The notes beneath the pieces were generated by a model that was not told the DNA's origin, did not search any database, and saw nothing but the letters and a program-made list of their open reading frames with translations. From positions 13,906-74,002 of the forward strand of contig MGBO01000021.1 in the NCBI GenBank assembly GCA_001788295.1: 60,097 nucleotides of DNA, in the 5' to 3' direction. This document shows, piece after piece, positions 19,616-29,994 of this stretch (position 1 is the first letter of the stretch; each line of letters opens with the position of its first letter). The DNA comes from Candidatus Roizmanbacteria bacterium RIFOXYC1_FULL_41_16. GTDB taxonomy: Bacteria > Patescibacteriota > Microgenomatia > UBA1406. The translations under genes were made by a program, and so were the position numbers.

Positions 19616-20721
19616 AAATTAATTTCGTCGATTTACACAAACAATATCAATCGATTAAAACGCAAATAGATGATGCAATTAAATCTACACTGTCTCAAAC
19701 GGATTTTATTTTGGGACAAGGCGTAGAAGAGTTCGAACAATCTTTTGCCGAATTTTGTCAAGCCAAATACGCCGTTGGTGTTGCGTCTGGAACAGATGCT
19801 TTGTTTTTGTCTCTAAAAGCATTGGGTATCGGTCCCGGTGACGAAGTTATTACTCAGGCAAATACTTTTGTTGCCTCGGCTTATGCAATATCAATGACCG
19901 GCGCCACTCCGGTATTAGTTGATATAAATACACACACTTATAATTTAGAAGCATCAACTGTAGAGAAAGCGATCACCAAAAGAACCAAGGCCATTCTTCC
20001 GGTTCATCTCTACGGGCAAGCGACTTACATGATTCCGCTTCTTAAATTAGCCAGAAAATACAAGTTGCAAATTGTTGAAGATGCTTGTCAAGCTCATGGA
20101 GCTATAAGTAGTGGTAAGAAAGTGGGTAGCTTTGGCATTGCGGCAGCTTTTAGTTTTTATCCTGGTAAAAATCTCGGCGCTTATGGCGACGCCGGCGCTA
20201 TTACTACCAGTAACCATTCTCTTTATAACAAGATTCTTAAATTAAGAAATTATGGTCAAAAAGAAAAGTACCATCATCTCGTTTTAGGTTACAATTCACG
20301 CCTGGATACCCTTCAGGCTCGAATTCTCAGTGTCAAACTAAGACATCTTAATCAGTGGAACCGGTTAAGAATCCAGCATGCAAAATTTTATAATCAGAAA
20401 TTGTCAACTTTAAATCCGTTTGTAATTACCCCAATCGTTCATCAAAATGTTAGCTCGGTTTATCATCTTTACGTTTTACAAGTAAAAATGCGGAATCAAC
20501 TGCTTCGCTTTCTTAATGAACGAGGCGTAAATGCACTCATTCACTATCCAATCCCAATTCATCTACAACCGGCTTATAAAGGATTGGGTTATAAAAAAGG
20601 TGATTTCCCGGTTACCGAACAACTCTGCCAAAATATCATCAGTTTGCCGATGTATCCAGAATTAACAACAAAAGAAATTGAATATACATGCCAGACGATA
20701 GCTGATTTTTATCAAAAATGA
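19612..20721 (+). CDS. DegT/DnrJ/EryC1/StrS PLP-dependent sugar aminotransferase
   Basis: [68 protein letters not shown] (PLP Lys). Confidence 0.92.
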   Translation: MKINFVDLHKQYQSIKTQIDDAIKSTLSQTDFILGQGVEEFEQSFAEFCQAKYAVGVASGTDALFLSLKALGIGPGDEVITQANTFVASAYAISMTGATPVLVDINTHTYNLEASTVEKAITKRTKAILPVHLYGQATYMIPLLKLARKYKLQIVEDACQAHGAISSGKKVGSFGIAAAFSFYPGKNLGAYGDAGAITTSNHSLYNKILKLRNYGQKEKYHHLVLGYNSRLDTLQARILSVKLRHLNQWNRLRIQHAKFYNQKLSTLNPFVITPIVHQNVSSVYHLYVLQVKMRNQLLRFLNERGVNALIHYPIPIHLQPAYKGLGYKKGDFPVTEQLCQNIISLPMYPELTTKEIEYTCQTIADFYQK

Positions 20722-21725
20722 CATCTCTACCTTCGCTTTCAATTATTGTTCCTACTCTTAACGCCGCCGCCGTTTTACCAAAATTTTTAAGGGAGTTAAA
20801 GAGTCAAGAATATCCAGCCAATAAACTAGAGTTAATTGTCGTTGACGGCGGTTCAAGTGATTCAACCAGAGAAGTAGCGGCGAAGTTCGGGGCCAGGGTA
20901 ATTGATAATCCCGATCGCTTTGCCGAGCCAGGCGTACGTCGGGGAATAAAAGCTGCCAAGGGGTCAATAATCACGGTTTTGGCAACTGATAATTTTTTTA
21001 AGAACCGCCGTGCTGTCAGCGAATTAGTAACAATAATCAATCAACCCAATGTAGCCGCGGTCTTTTCTAAACAAGTGAGCGACGGTTCAGACTCCATATA
21101 CACCAAATACATAAATACTTTTACCGACCCCTTTTCGCACTATCTATATGGCTCAGCCGCTAATTCCAGAACTTTCTCTAACAAATACCCTGTTGTCATT
21201 AATACTAAAAATTATGTTGTTTTTAATTTTAAGAATTCCAAACAGTTGCCGTTGCTTGCCCTAGCACAGGGAATGACCATCTGGAAAAAGTTGCTTGTCA
21301 ACAAACATGATCTGGATGATGTTGCCCCTCTTCAAGATTTAATCAAAAAAAATAAACAAATTGCCTATGCCAAGCACGTTCATTTACTTCATCATACGGT
21401 TAGAGACCTTAAACACTTTTGGCAAAAACAGTGTTGGTCGGCTAAAAACGCTTTTGAAAATAAGCAATTTGGAATTGCCAGCCGTCAAGATTTTATAACT
21501 CAAGAACAAAAAATCAAGTCTCTATTGTTTCCTTTATATTCTCTTTTAATTTTGCCGGCTTTGACCTGGAGCATCTATAAAGCCATTGTTGATCGGGAAC
21601 CACTGTGGTTGCTTCATTCTTGGCTTTGTTTTTTAACCACCATGGCCATAATTTATACTTTATTAATGCTCAAAGCCATTGAATTGACAAAGCAATTAAG
21701 CTTAAGTAAGATAAGCCATAAATGA
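20718..21725 (+). CDS. Glycosyltransferase family 2
   Basis: [50 protein letters not shown]. Confidence 0.87.
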   Translation: MTSLPSLSIIVPTLNAAAVLPKFLRELKSQEYPANKLELIVVDGGSSDSTREVAAKFGARVIDNPDRFAEPGVRRGIKAAKGSIITVLATDNFFKNRRAVSELVTIINQPNVAAVFSKQVSDGSDSIYTKYINTFTDPFSHYLYGSAANSRTFSNKYPVVINTKNYVVFNFKNSKQLPLLALAQGMTIWKKLLVNKHDLDDVAPLQDLIKKNKQIAYAKHVHLLHHTVRDLKHFWQKQCWSAKNAFENKQFGIASRQDFITQEQKIKSLLFPLYSLLILPALTWSIYKAIVDREPLWLLHSWLCFLTTMAIIYTLLMLKAIELTKQLSLSKISHK

Positions 21726-22840
21726 TTAACCATCAAATTCTCCTTTCTAAACCAATCATTGATAAACACGAAGAGAAAGCGGTATTATCCGTATTAAGAT
21801 CCGGCCAACTGGTTCAGGGACCTCAGGTCAAAAAACTGGAGATTAAATTTAGCAAACTGGTTGGAGCAAAATACGCGCTCGCTGTTAATAACGGTACTTC
21901 TGCTTTACACACTGCGCTTCAGGCAGTTGGCATTGGTTTAAATGACGAGGTCATTACCACTCCTTTTACCTTTGTCGCGACAGCCAATTCCATTCTAATG
22001 ACTGGCGCCAAACCGGTTTTTGTCGATATTGACCCCCTTACATTTAACCTTGACCCTAACAAAATTGAGGCCAAGATCAATAAGTCAACCAAGGCAATTT
22101 TGGTAGTTGATCTTTATGGCCAGCCTGCTTCCTATTTGGAAATAATAAAACTCGCCAAAAAACACAATCTGTTGGTAATTGCAGACGCCGCTCAATCAAT
22201 CGGTTCCTCATATAAGAGTAACCCTACCGGTTGCATTGCCGATATAACCACTTTCTCACTTTATGCCACGAAAAATATTACCAGCATAGAAGGCGGAATG
22301 GTAACCACCAAAAATAGGAACTATTACAAAATAGCCAAGCTCTTTCGACATCATGGCCAAGATGAAGAAAAGCGTTATTTTTATTCAGGCTTGGGCTTTA
22401 ATTATCGTCTTACCGATTTGCAGGCAGCCATCGCCTTGACTCAATTAAATCGCTTAAAGAAAATTACTTTAAAGCGCCAGCAAAATGCTCACTTTTATAA
22501 TCGACAACTGGTTAATATCAAAGGTATAATCACTCCATATCAAGCACCCAAAACAGTGCATGTCTATCATCAATACACGTTAAGAATTACAGAAGAGGCC
22601 GGCTTTACTCGAGATCAATTACAACACTATTTGGCTAAAAAAGGAGTTCAGACTAATATTTATTATCCAATGCCGTTATACCGGTTTTCTTATTTATCAA
22701 CAAAAACCAATCTTAAAGATTTTCCTAATACCGAGCTTGCCAGCCGTCAAGTTTTATCAATCCCGGTTCATCCGTTGTTAACAAAAACAGAGCGTCAATT
22801 TATTGTTAAAATGATCAAATCCTATGCCCAAGCGTCTTAA
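21722..22840 (+). CDS. DegT/DnrJ/EryC1/StrS PLP-dependent sugar aminotransferase (WbpE-like)
   Basis: ALAVNNGTSALHTALQAVGIGLNDEVITTPFTFVATANSI, IADAAQSIGSSY, FSLYATKNITSIEGGMVTT. Confidence 0.92.
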   Translation: MINHQILLSKPIIDKHEEKAVLSVLRSGQLVQGPQVKKLEIKFSKLVGAKYALAVNNGTSALHTALQAVGIGLNDEVITTPFTFVATANSILMTGAKPVFVDIDPLTFNLDPNKIEAKINKSTKAILVVDLYGQPASYLEIIKLAKKHNLLVIADAAQSIGSSYKSNPTGCIADITTFSLYATKNITSIEGGMVTTKNRNYYKIAKLFRHHGQDEEKRYFYSGLGFNYRLTDLQAAIALTQLNRLKKITLKRQQNAHFYNRQLVNIKGIITPYQAPKTVHVYHQYTLRITEEAGFTRDQLQHYLAKKGVQTNIYYPMPLYRFSYLSTKTNLKDFPNTELASRQVLSIPVHPLLTKTERQFIVKMIKSYAQAS

Positions 22841-23786
22841 GTGTGCGGTTATTGGCGTTGGCAAGATGGGAATCAACCATGTGCGTGTCTATGCCAGTAT
22901 TCCGCAAGTAAAATTTGTCGGTATTGGGGAAGTGAATAAAACACTGGGTGAAAAAGTTGCTTCTCAATACGGCCTTAACCATTACACAGACTATAAAGAC
23001 TTGATTATGGCCGAACAGCCGGATTTGGTTTCAATCTGCGTCCCCACGTCATTTCATTACCAAGTAGCTTCATATTTTCTTCGAAAAAATATTAATATTC
23101 TTTTAGAAAAACCGATTGCCACAACTGTCGACGAGGCCAAAGCCCTGGTCGCGCTAGCGAAAAAGTACAAAACCTCATTATTAGTGGGGCATATTGAACG
23201 CTTTAATCCGGCGGTCAAAAAAGTCAAGCAGATTATCAACAGTGGTAAGATCGGCAAAGTGACTTCTATTATCGCCCGGAGGGTAGGCGGGTTTCCGTTT
23301 CAAATCAGAGACGCCAATATTATGGTTGATTTGGCCATTCATGACCTTGACATCGTCAACTATTTGCTGGATAGTCTTCCACAGGTCGTGACTGTCAGTA
23401 AACATCGCATCCATACTAAAACCAGAGAGGATTCGGTAGAATATTTTCTGCAGTATAAAAACACATCAGCCTATATTCAATCCAATTGGATTACGCCTGT
23501 AAAAATCAGAAAGCTTTTAATTACCGGCAGCGAAGGCTATTTAGAACTGGATTATATCACTCAAAAAATTGAATTTTATAAAAGCAATTATGACAAATTC
23601 AAAGAAGAAACAAAAGGTTTTTCTGATTTTATTTTGAAATTTTCCAGTTCCGATCGACAGATAATCTCAGTTGCCAAAAAAGAACCACTAACGGAAGAAA
23701 TCAAGTATTTTATTAATAAAGTTGCCTCAAATGAACAGGTCGTATCCCAATTTGCAGTTGAGGCTTTAAAAATTGCTTTAACCTAA
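22824..23786 (+). CDS. Gfo/Idh/MocA family oxidoreductase (WbpB-like)
   Basis: CAVIGVGKMGINHVRVYASI, NILLEKPIATTVDEAK, VDLAIHDLDIVNYLL. Confidence 0.9.
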   Translation: MPKRLKCAVIGVGKMGINHVRVYASIPQVKFVGIGEVNKTLGEKVASQYGLNHYTDYKDLIMAEQPDLVSICVPTSFHYQVASYFLRKNINILLEKPIATTVDEAKALVALAKKYKTSLLVGHIERFNPAVKKVKQIINSGKIGKVTSIIARRVGGFPFQIRDANIMVDLAIHDLDIVNYLLDSLPQVVTVSKHRIHTKTREDSVEYFLQYKNTSAYIQSNWITPVKIRKLLITGSEGYLELDYITQKIEFYKSNYDKFKEETKGFSDFILKFSSSDRQIISVAKKEPLTEEIKYFINKVASNEQVVSQFAVEALKIALT

Positions 23787-23788
23787 TA

Positions 23789-24388
23789 ATGAATTCCCAG
23801 AAATATTACCTTCATCCCACGGCTGAGGTTTCAAGCGATGCCAAAATTGGCAATAACACCAAAATCTGGCACCAAGCCCAAGTAAGAGAATTTGCTCATA
23901 TAGGCAAAAATTGCGTCATTGCCAAAAATGTTTACATCGATCATCATGTTACTCTTGGAAATAATTGCCGGATTCAAAATAATAGTTCGTTATACTTTGG
24001 CAGCACTCTTAAGGACAATGTTTTTATCGGACCCCACGTAGTTTTAGCTAATGATCACTTACCGCGAGCAGTCAATTCTCAAAATAAGCCAAAGTCACCG
24101 TCCGACTGGACAGTTGGCAATATTAAAATTGAATCTGGAGCATCAATTGGTGCTGGATCTGTTATTGTTCCTTCATTTAACATTGGTCGTTACGCACTGA
24201 TTGGTGCCGGTTCCGTTGTCACTAAAGATGTTCCAGATTTCGCTTTAGTTTACGGAAATCCAGCCAAAATACATGGCTATGTCTGTATTTGTACTGAAAA
24301 AATTGATATTAGTAAAGGCCAATTTACTTGTCCGAAATGCCAGCGTCGATATCAAATTACTCATTCAAAGGTTAATCTACTTATTTGA
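23789..24388 (+). CDS. Hexapeptide acyltransferase (WbpD-like) with C-terminal four-Cys zinc-ribbon-like tail
   Basis: VFIGPHVVLANDHLPRAVN, GASIGAGSVIVPSFNIGRYALIGAGSVVTKDVPDFALVYGNPAK; tail CICTEKIDISKGQFTCPKC. Confidence 0.88.
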   Translation: MNSQKYYLHPTAEVSSDAKIGNNTKIWHQAQVREFAHIGKNCVIAKNVYIDHHVTLGNNCRIQNNSSLYFGSTLKDNVFIGPHVVLANDHLPRAVNSQNKPKSPSDWTVGNIKIESGASIGAGSVIVPSFNIGRYALIGAGSVVTKDVPDFALVYGNPAKIHGYVCICTEKIDISKGQFTCPKCQRRYQITHSKVNLLI

Positions 24389-24394
24389 ATACCA

Positions 24395-25444
24395 ATGTAT
24401 CAAAACTATTTTCAAAATAAGCAAATTTTAATTACCGGAGGAACCGGCAGTATTGGCTCTAGTATTCTTCAGGAGCTACTGCCTTTTAAACCAAAATCAA
24501 TTAAAATCTATAGTCGTGATGAATATAAACAATACCAACTTAAGTTTAAATACCAAAAGATCAAAAATGTAAAAATCGATTATCTTTTGGGTGACATACG
24601 TGATTACGATTCTCTTATTGCCGCTAGTGAGAATGTTGATATTCTTTATCATTGCGCGGCTTACAAGCACGTTCCCCAATCTGAGAAAATGCCTGAGGAA
24701 TTTATCAAAACCAATGTCTATGGTTCTATTAATGTAAAGAGAGCCGCCCTTGTCAATAAAATTAAAACGGTTGTTTCTATCAGTTCGGACAAAGCGGTTG
24801 AGCCAACAAATGTGATGGGCTTAACTAAGGCTTTGCAAGAAAAATTATTTAATGCCCATTATTTTAATTCTCAAACAATAAAACAACGCTTCATCAATGT
24901 TCGCTTTGGTAATGTCATTGGAACAAAAGGCAGTCTTTTTCCAATTCTTTATCATCAAATTGTTAATAAACTTCCCCTAACTATTACCGATTCAGACATG
25001 ACTCGTTTTTTTATGACTCAAAAGCAAGCCATTGATTTAATTTTTTGGGCAACTATCAATGCCAAAGACGGGGACACTGTTATAAAAAAAATGAAGTCAG
25101 CCAAACTTTCCTTGCTAATTAGGCTTTTTTTGCAAGCTTCAAATATGGATAAAAATTACCCAAAACAAACAATCGGAATGAGGGTGGGTGAAAAAATGCA
25201 TGAATCCTTAATCAACCAGGATGAGATTTTTCGGATTAAAGAACTGGGGATCTTTTACTTAATCAAACCATACAGTAGTAAAGAGATTCAGCAAAATATT
25301 CTTAAAGTCAATCCCGAAGACCAAGCTTCACTATTAGACAAGTTCAGTTCAAGAAATAGCCAAAATTATTTTAAGTCAGAAGAACTTCTGTTACTAATCA
25401 ATCAATACATACAAACCGTTAAAAACAACAATCAAATTCTTTAA
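24395..25444 (+). CDS. UDP-GlcNAc 4,6-dehydratase-like SDR (FlaA1/CapE/WbjB family)
   Basis: ILITGGTGSIGSSILQELL, LYHCAAYKHVPQSEKMPEEFIKTNVYGS, SISSDKAVEPTNVMGLTKALQEKL. Confidence 0.85.
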   Translation: MYQNYFQNKQILITGGTGSIGSSILQELLPFKPKSIKIYSRDEYKQYQLKFKYQKIKNVKIDYLLGDIRDYDSLIAASENVDILYHCAAYKHVPQSEKMPEEFIKTNVYGSINVKRAALVNKIKTVVSISSDKAVEPTNVMGLTKALQEKLFNAHYFNSQTIKQRFINVRFGNVIGTKGSLFPILYHQIVNKLPLTITDSDMTRFFMTQKQAIDLIFWATINAKDGDTVIKKMKSAKLSLLIRLFLQASNMDKNYPKQTIGMRVGEKMHESLINQDEIFRIKELGIFYLIKPYSSKEIQQNILKVNPEDQASLLDKFSSRNSQNYFKSEELLLLINQYIQTVKNNNQIL

Positions 25445-25830
25445 TGAAAAGTGTCAAACTACGACAATTTACCGATCATCGCGGTTCGTTGGCTGAAAAC
25501 ACTTTAGAAAAGATTATGCTTGAATCCCGTCATTTTTTTGTCTCCAAATCCAAGCCGGGAACCGTTCGTGGTAATCACTACCACAAACACAAATCAGAGT
25601 GGTTTTTAGTAATAAAGGGAGAATGTAAACTCTGTTTAGAAGACGTTGTCACTAAAACAGGAGAAGAAAGAGCTATTACAGAGAAAGATAATGTCTTAGT
25701 TCATATTGGACCAAATGTCGCCCATGTTTTTGTGAATACCGGCTCGTCCGAATTAATCCTCTTGGCTTTTGTTAATGAGGTACTCGACCATCAGAATCCC
25801 GATACCTACGAGTATAAAATCAATTTATGA
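25444..25830 (+). CDS. Stand-alone cupin resembling the C-terminal epimerase domain of CapF/WbjC
   Basis: HFFVSKSKPGTVRGNHYHKHKSEWFLVIKGECKL, IGPNVAHVFVNTGSSELILLAFVNEVLDHQNPDTYEY. Confidence 0.75.
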   Translation: MKSVKLRQFTDHRGSLAENTLEKIMLESRHFFVSKSKPGTVRGNHYHKHKSEWFLVIKGECKLCLEDVVTKTGEERAITEKDNVLVHIGPNVAHVFVNTGSSELILLAFVNEVLDHQNPDTYEYKINL

Positions 25831-26972
25831 AAAAGTGCCGGGCGCTTCTGTTGTCTCATCACACCGACGTTGGCGGTATGGCAGACCAACTCTATCTTTA
25901 CCTGTCCAAGCATTTTGACGGCGTTATTCACATTTCTCACCCTCTTTTGCCAAATACTACAACCAAAAGCTATCTGAAAGTAGGGAAACAATACCGGCTC
26001 TTTAAAATCTTCCCGCCTCTGCAGTTTGTTTTGGAGAGCGTTTATAACTATATCTACTTTAAAAAACTAAAGTTAGACAAATATCAGTATTCGCTCGTTC
26101 TCTGTATTGATCCCTTAAGTTATCTTCATGCGCGACTGCTTAAGCTATTCTTTAGAATTCACACGCTTATTTATTATAATGTCGACTACTCGCCTCGACG
26201 TTATGTCAATTGGTTTCTTAATTTCACTTATCAACAGATAAACCGTTTTGCCCTGCATGATTGCGATTATTTCTTTTATATTACCGGTCGGTTTTTGGTC
26301 GATCTTGATCCAAATAAACGCTATCGTCATAAATCTTTCTGGATAAAACATATTCATAATGCCTCAAAACCAAAATTTAACACTAAGCAAAAAAACTTAC
26401 TCGTTTTCTGCGGTCATTTGTCAGTTAATTTAGACTTTCAACCTTTGCTTGAAGCTCTGGCTCTATTAGATAAAGAGGGAATTACCTTTCGTTTTGACAT
26501 TTTCGGCAACGGCAACAAACTAATTGAGTTGAATAACCAAGTGAAGAAGTTGAAACTTGAAGAAAAAGTTTTGTTTAAAGGCAGCGTTGACCACGATAAG
26601 CTGGTTCAAAAAATCCTTCCTCAATATTCTGTCGGCCTTGCCCCATACATTAAGATGTCAAAACTCCCCAGAGGCGCTGCCCAACATGCCTTTATGGGCG
26701 ACGACCTGAGTACCAAAGTTATTGAATACATCGGCTGCGGTTTGCCAGTTATATCTACCAAACCTTATCCCGCTTTTGAGGCAATTGAAAAGCATCATTT
26801 TGGCTATTTGGTTAAAGACGCCAAAGATTGGTACAAAAGTCTTTTAAATCTGTTGAGGAACGACAACAAGCGTAAACAGTTCTCAAGAGCTGCTTACCAA
26901 TATGCAAAGCGTTATCATGAGGAAAAAGTATTGACACCGGTTATAAAGATAATTACCAATCACATCTGTTAG
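25827..26972 (+). CDS. Glycosyltransferase (GT4/GT1-like)
   Basis: LLSHHTDVGGMADQLYLYLSKHF; C-terminal DDLSTKVIEYIGCGLPVISTKPYPAFE. Confidence 0.75.
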   Translation: MKKCRALLLSHHTDVGGMADQLYLYLSKHFDGVIHISHPLLPNTTTKSYLKVGKQYRLFKIFPPLQFVLESVYNYIYFKKLKLDKYQYSLVLCIDPLSYLHARLLKLFFRIHTLIYYNVDYSPRRYVNWFLNFTYQQINRFALHDCDYFFYITGRFLVDLDPNKRYRHKSFWIKHIHNASKPKFNTKQKNLLVFCGHLSVNLDFQPLLEALALLDKEGITFRFDIFGNGNKLIELNNQVKKLKLEEKVLFKGSVDHDKLVQKILPQYSVGLAPYIKMSKLPRGAAQHAFMGDDLSTKVIEYIGCGLPVISTKPYPAFEAIEKHHFGYLVKDAKDWYKSLLNLLRNDNKRKQFSRAAYQYAKRYHEEKVLTPVIKIITNHIC

Positions 26973-26983
26973 AATAGCTTATT

Positions 26984-28801
26984 ATGTGCGGAATTGTCGG
27001 ATTTTCCTACCCAAACAGACGAGTGATTAAACAGATGGCCGATAGTTTAAAACACCGGGGTCCAGATGGAAAAGGATATTTTTTAGATCAATTTGTGTCA
27101 TTAGGGCATCGCCGTTTAAGCATTATCGACCTGAAAGGCGGCAAACAGCCACTTTTTAACGAGGACAAAACCATCGTTATCGTTTTTAACGGCGAGATCT
27201 ATAACTTTCAGGAGCTAAGGCTTCGTCTGGAGAAAAATGGACACCGCTTTAAAACCAATTCTGATACCGAAGTAATAGTGCATGCCTACGAGGAATATGG
27301 TCCCAACTGTCTTAAGTATTTTAACGGCATGTTTGCCTTTTGCCTCTATGACCTGAAAAAGAAACTTCTTTTTCTGGCCCGCGACCGCTTTGGCGTAAAA
27401 CCTCTGTACTATCACATTAATGCCAACAAACAACTTGTCTTCGGCTCAGAAATTAAAGCCTTACTTAAAAACAATACTGTAAAAACGGCTCCCAACAGTC
27501 CGGTAATTAGGCAATACTTGAGCCAAAACAAAATTCCTGAAGATCAAACAGACACTTTCTTCGATAATATCTATAAAGTTCTGCCCGGGCATTATCTTGT
27601 TTGGCAAAATGAACGACTATCGGTAAGAGAGTATTACTCGATTAGTATACTGTCTAAAACTATAAAGGAATCAACCGAATCCGAATCGGTCTTAATTCAT
27701 AAATACCAAGCACTGTTTAAGGACTCGGTAAGACTACGTTTAATAAGTGATGTCGCCGTAGGTTCTTGCTTATCAGGAGGTCTGGATTCTTCATCTATCG
27801 TTGCTAACGTTGACAATATACTAAAAAAAACTGGAAACATTGGCAGTTCAGTTAAGGGTAGTTTACACTGTTTTAGCGCTGTATATAATGATAAAACAAT
27901 TGATGAGAGTTATTTCATCAAGGAGGTCGTAAAGGGAAAACGCTTGCTCGCTCATTATACGTTTCCAAATGCCAAGGGCTTTAAGAAAGATCTAGGTAAT
28001 CTTGTCTATCATCAGGATGAACCGACAGAAACTATTGCCGTTTATGCGCAGTACTGTGTGATGAGATTGGCTAAACACAAGGTTAAGGTTCTTTTAGACG
28101 GGCAGGGAAGTGACGAAACTCTGGCTGGCTATATTCCCTACTACCGCCATTTCCTCCTTGATCTTATAAAGAGCGGACAAATTGTCCAACTTGGAATCGA
28201 GATAGCCTTTGGTTATAGACATCTTAAAAGAATGCTTACTAGCTATCTAAAACTCACAAAAGGACAGTGGCATAGTCGGTCATTTTTTCCCGACAATACT
28301 TCACGAGTGAACTACTTAAAAAAAAGCCAGATGTCTTTGAAGGAGAGGTTATGGTCTGACATTGAACATACTCTGCCCAATGTTCTTCGTTACGAAGACC
28401 GCAACAGTATGGCTTTTGGCATTGAAGCGCGTTTACCTTTCCTCGATTATCGCCTTGTTGAGTTTGCGATGTCTTTACCCTCAAGAATGAAGCTGAGAAG
28501 GGGGTGGACCAAATATATTTTAAGAAAATCGTTTTCCGACATTCTGCCCCCGAAAATTACCTGGCGTAAAAACAAGCTTGGTTTCTCTGTTCCTGATTAT
28601 CAGTGGCTGGTAAGTAACAGATATTATATCCTTAAAGTACTTAGTTCATCTACCGCAAAAAGTCAGAATTACTTTGATCAGATGGAAGCGATTAGACTGT
28701 TTAATTTGATGTGTCAAGACAAAAAGAATGGCTTTTATACCAATTATTTCTGGCGCATCCTGAACCTTACTTTATGGTTACAAGTTTTCTTCAATCAATG
28801 A
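26984..28801 (+). CDS. asnB: Asparagine synthase (glutamine-hydrolysing), AsnB-like amidotransferase
   Basis: MCGIVGFSYPN (catalytic Cys2), LKHRGPDGKG, LGHRRLSIIDL, VAVGSCLSGGLDSSSIVA, LLDGQGSDETLAGY. Confidence 0.93.
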   Translation: MCGIVGFSYPNRRVIKQMADSLKHRGPDGKGYFLDQFVSLGHRRLSIIDLKGGKQPLFNEDKTIVIVFNGEIYNFQELRLRLEKNGHRFKTNSDTEVIVHAYEEYGPNCLKYFNGMFAFCLYDLKKKLLFLARDRFGVKPLYYHINANKQLVFGSEIKALLKNNTVKTAPNSPVIRQYLSQNKIPEDQTDTFFDNIYKVLPGHYLVWQNERLSVREYYSISILSKTIKESTESESVLIHKYQALFKDSVRLRLISDVAVGSCLSGGLDSSSIVANVDNILKKTGNIGSSVKGSLHCFSAVYNDKTIDESYFIKEVVKGKRLLAHYTFPNAKGFKKDLGNLVYHQDEPTETIAVYAQYCVMRLAKHKVKVLLDGQGSDETLAGYIPYYRHFLLDLIKSGQIVQLGIEIAFGYRHLKRMLTSYLKLTKGQWHSRSFFPDNTSRVNYLKKSQMSLKERLWSDIEHTLPNVLRYEDRNSMAFGIEARLPFLDYRLVEFAMSLPSRMKLRRGWTKYILRKSFSDILPPKITWRKNKLGFSVPDYQWLVSNRYYILKVLSSSTAKSQNYFDQMEAIRLFNLMCQDKKNGFYTNYFWRILNLTLWLQVFFNQ

Positions 28802-29994
28802 CTACCGTTTCCGTCTATGGTGTTGGAAAGGCCGGATTACCACTTTGCTGTGTTATTGCCGAAAGCGGACACAAGGTTATAGGCGTCGGCCGTAATTCTG
28901 AAAAAAGCATTCAACTCAATAAGGGGATTAATCCCATTCCGGAAGAGACCGGACTATCGGATTTACTTCGAAAACATGTCGGTAAACAGCTTAAATTTAC
29001 GATCGACGGTGTAGGCGCGAGCAAAAAAACCAAGGTTCACATTATTATTGTTCCGGTTTTTATCGATGCCACAAACAAACCTGACTTCACTAATATCAAA
29101 GAAGCAGCTAATAATATTGCCCGGGGATTGAAGAAAGGCGATCTAGTAGTTCTTGAAACTACCGTTCCAATCGGAACAACGGGAAAGCTTTTAAAAACAG
29201 AACTAGAGAAGATATCGAAATTAAGGGCCGGTCGCGATTTTTACTTGGCAATGTCACCGGAACGCATGATGACTGGCTATGCAATTTCAAGATATCAGGA
29301 ACTACCTAAAATTGTCGGGGGCATAAATATGCTTTCGACAAAGAAAGTGGCTCAGTTTTACCTTACTTTTTGCCGCCAAATTATTGAGGTTTCGTCACTA
29401 GAAACGGCTGAGTTCATTAAAATATCCGAAGGGGTATACCGTGACGTCAATATTGCTCTGGCAAACGAACTTTATAAAATCAGTCTCAGCTCCAGAATTG
29501 ACTACTGGGAAGTGCAAAAAGCCGCCAATAATCCTTTCTGCCATTTACACGAACCGGGTAGCGTCGGCGGGCACTGCATACCAGTCTACCCGTGGTTTCT
29601 GATCAATAACTTCGAAGTTCCGCTTATCAAACAGGCAAGACAACAAAATGATGACATGATTAAATTCTATATTAAACAGACTGAAAAAATTACTAAACCG
29701 CCGTCTCGTATTCTTGTTGTTGGTATCAGTTTTCGCGAAGGAGTTAAGGAAACAGCCTACACTCGCAGCTTGCCTCTCATAAAACTGCTTGAGAAACGCG
29801 GCTACAGAGTATTTGTCTATGATCCGTTATATTCAAAAGAGGAGTTGACATCGATGAAGCTCAAATATTCCCGAGAATTTAATAAAGCTAAGGCCATTAT
29901 TTTGTTAAATAAGTATCCAGACTTAAGAGCCCCTCTGACAAAGTACAGATCGCGAGTGGTCGACGTCAAAAATATCCTCAACCAAAAGCCATGA
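28798..29994 (+). CDS. UDP-N-acetylhexosamine/UDP-sugar 6-dehydrogenase (WbpA/WecC-like)
   Basis: Start at 28798 overlapping the asnB stop; VSVYGVGKAGLPLCCVIAESGHKVIGVG, SPERMMTGYA, AEFIKISEGVYRDVNIALANEL, PGSVGGHCIPVYPWFL. Confidence 0.88.
   Translation: MTTVSVYGVGKAGLPLCCVIAESGHKVIGVGRNSEKSIQLNKGINPIPEETGLSDLLRKHVGKQLKFTIDGVGASKKTKVHIIIVPVFIDATNKPDFTNIKEAANNIARGLKKGDLVVLETTVPIGTTGKLLKTELEKISKLRAGRDFYLAMSPERMMTGYAISRYQELPKIVGGINMLSTKKVAQFYLTFCRQIIEVSSLETAEFIKISEGVYRDVNIALANELYKISLSSRIDYWEVQKAANNPFCHLHEPGSVGGHCIPVYPWFLINNFEVPLIKQARQQNDDMIKFYIKQTEKITKPPSRILVVGISFREGVKETAYTRSLPLIKLLEKRGYRVFVYDPLYSKEELTSMKLKYSREFNKAKAIILLNKYPDLRAPLTKYRSRVVDVKNILNQKP

Noticed and set aside
23789-24388. Zinc-ribbon-like tail on the WbpD-like acyltransferase as a novel fusion
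   Set aside because: Short four-Cys tails on hexapeptide acyltransferases are, to my recollection, common; kept as annotation only.
28711-28797. Upstream extension of the UDP-sugar dehydrogenase ORF
   Set aside because: It overlaps asnB coding sequence; the Rossmann motif begins right after the ATG at 28798.
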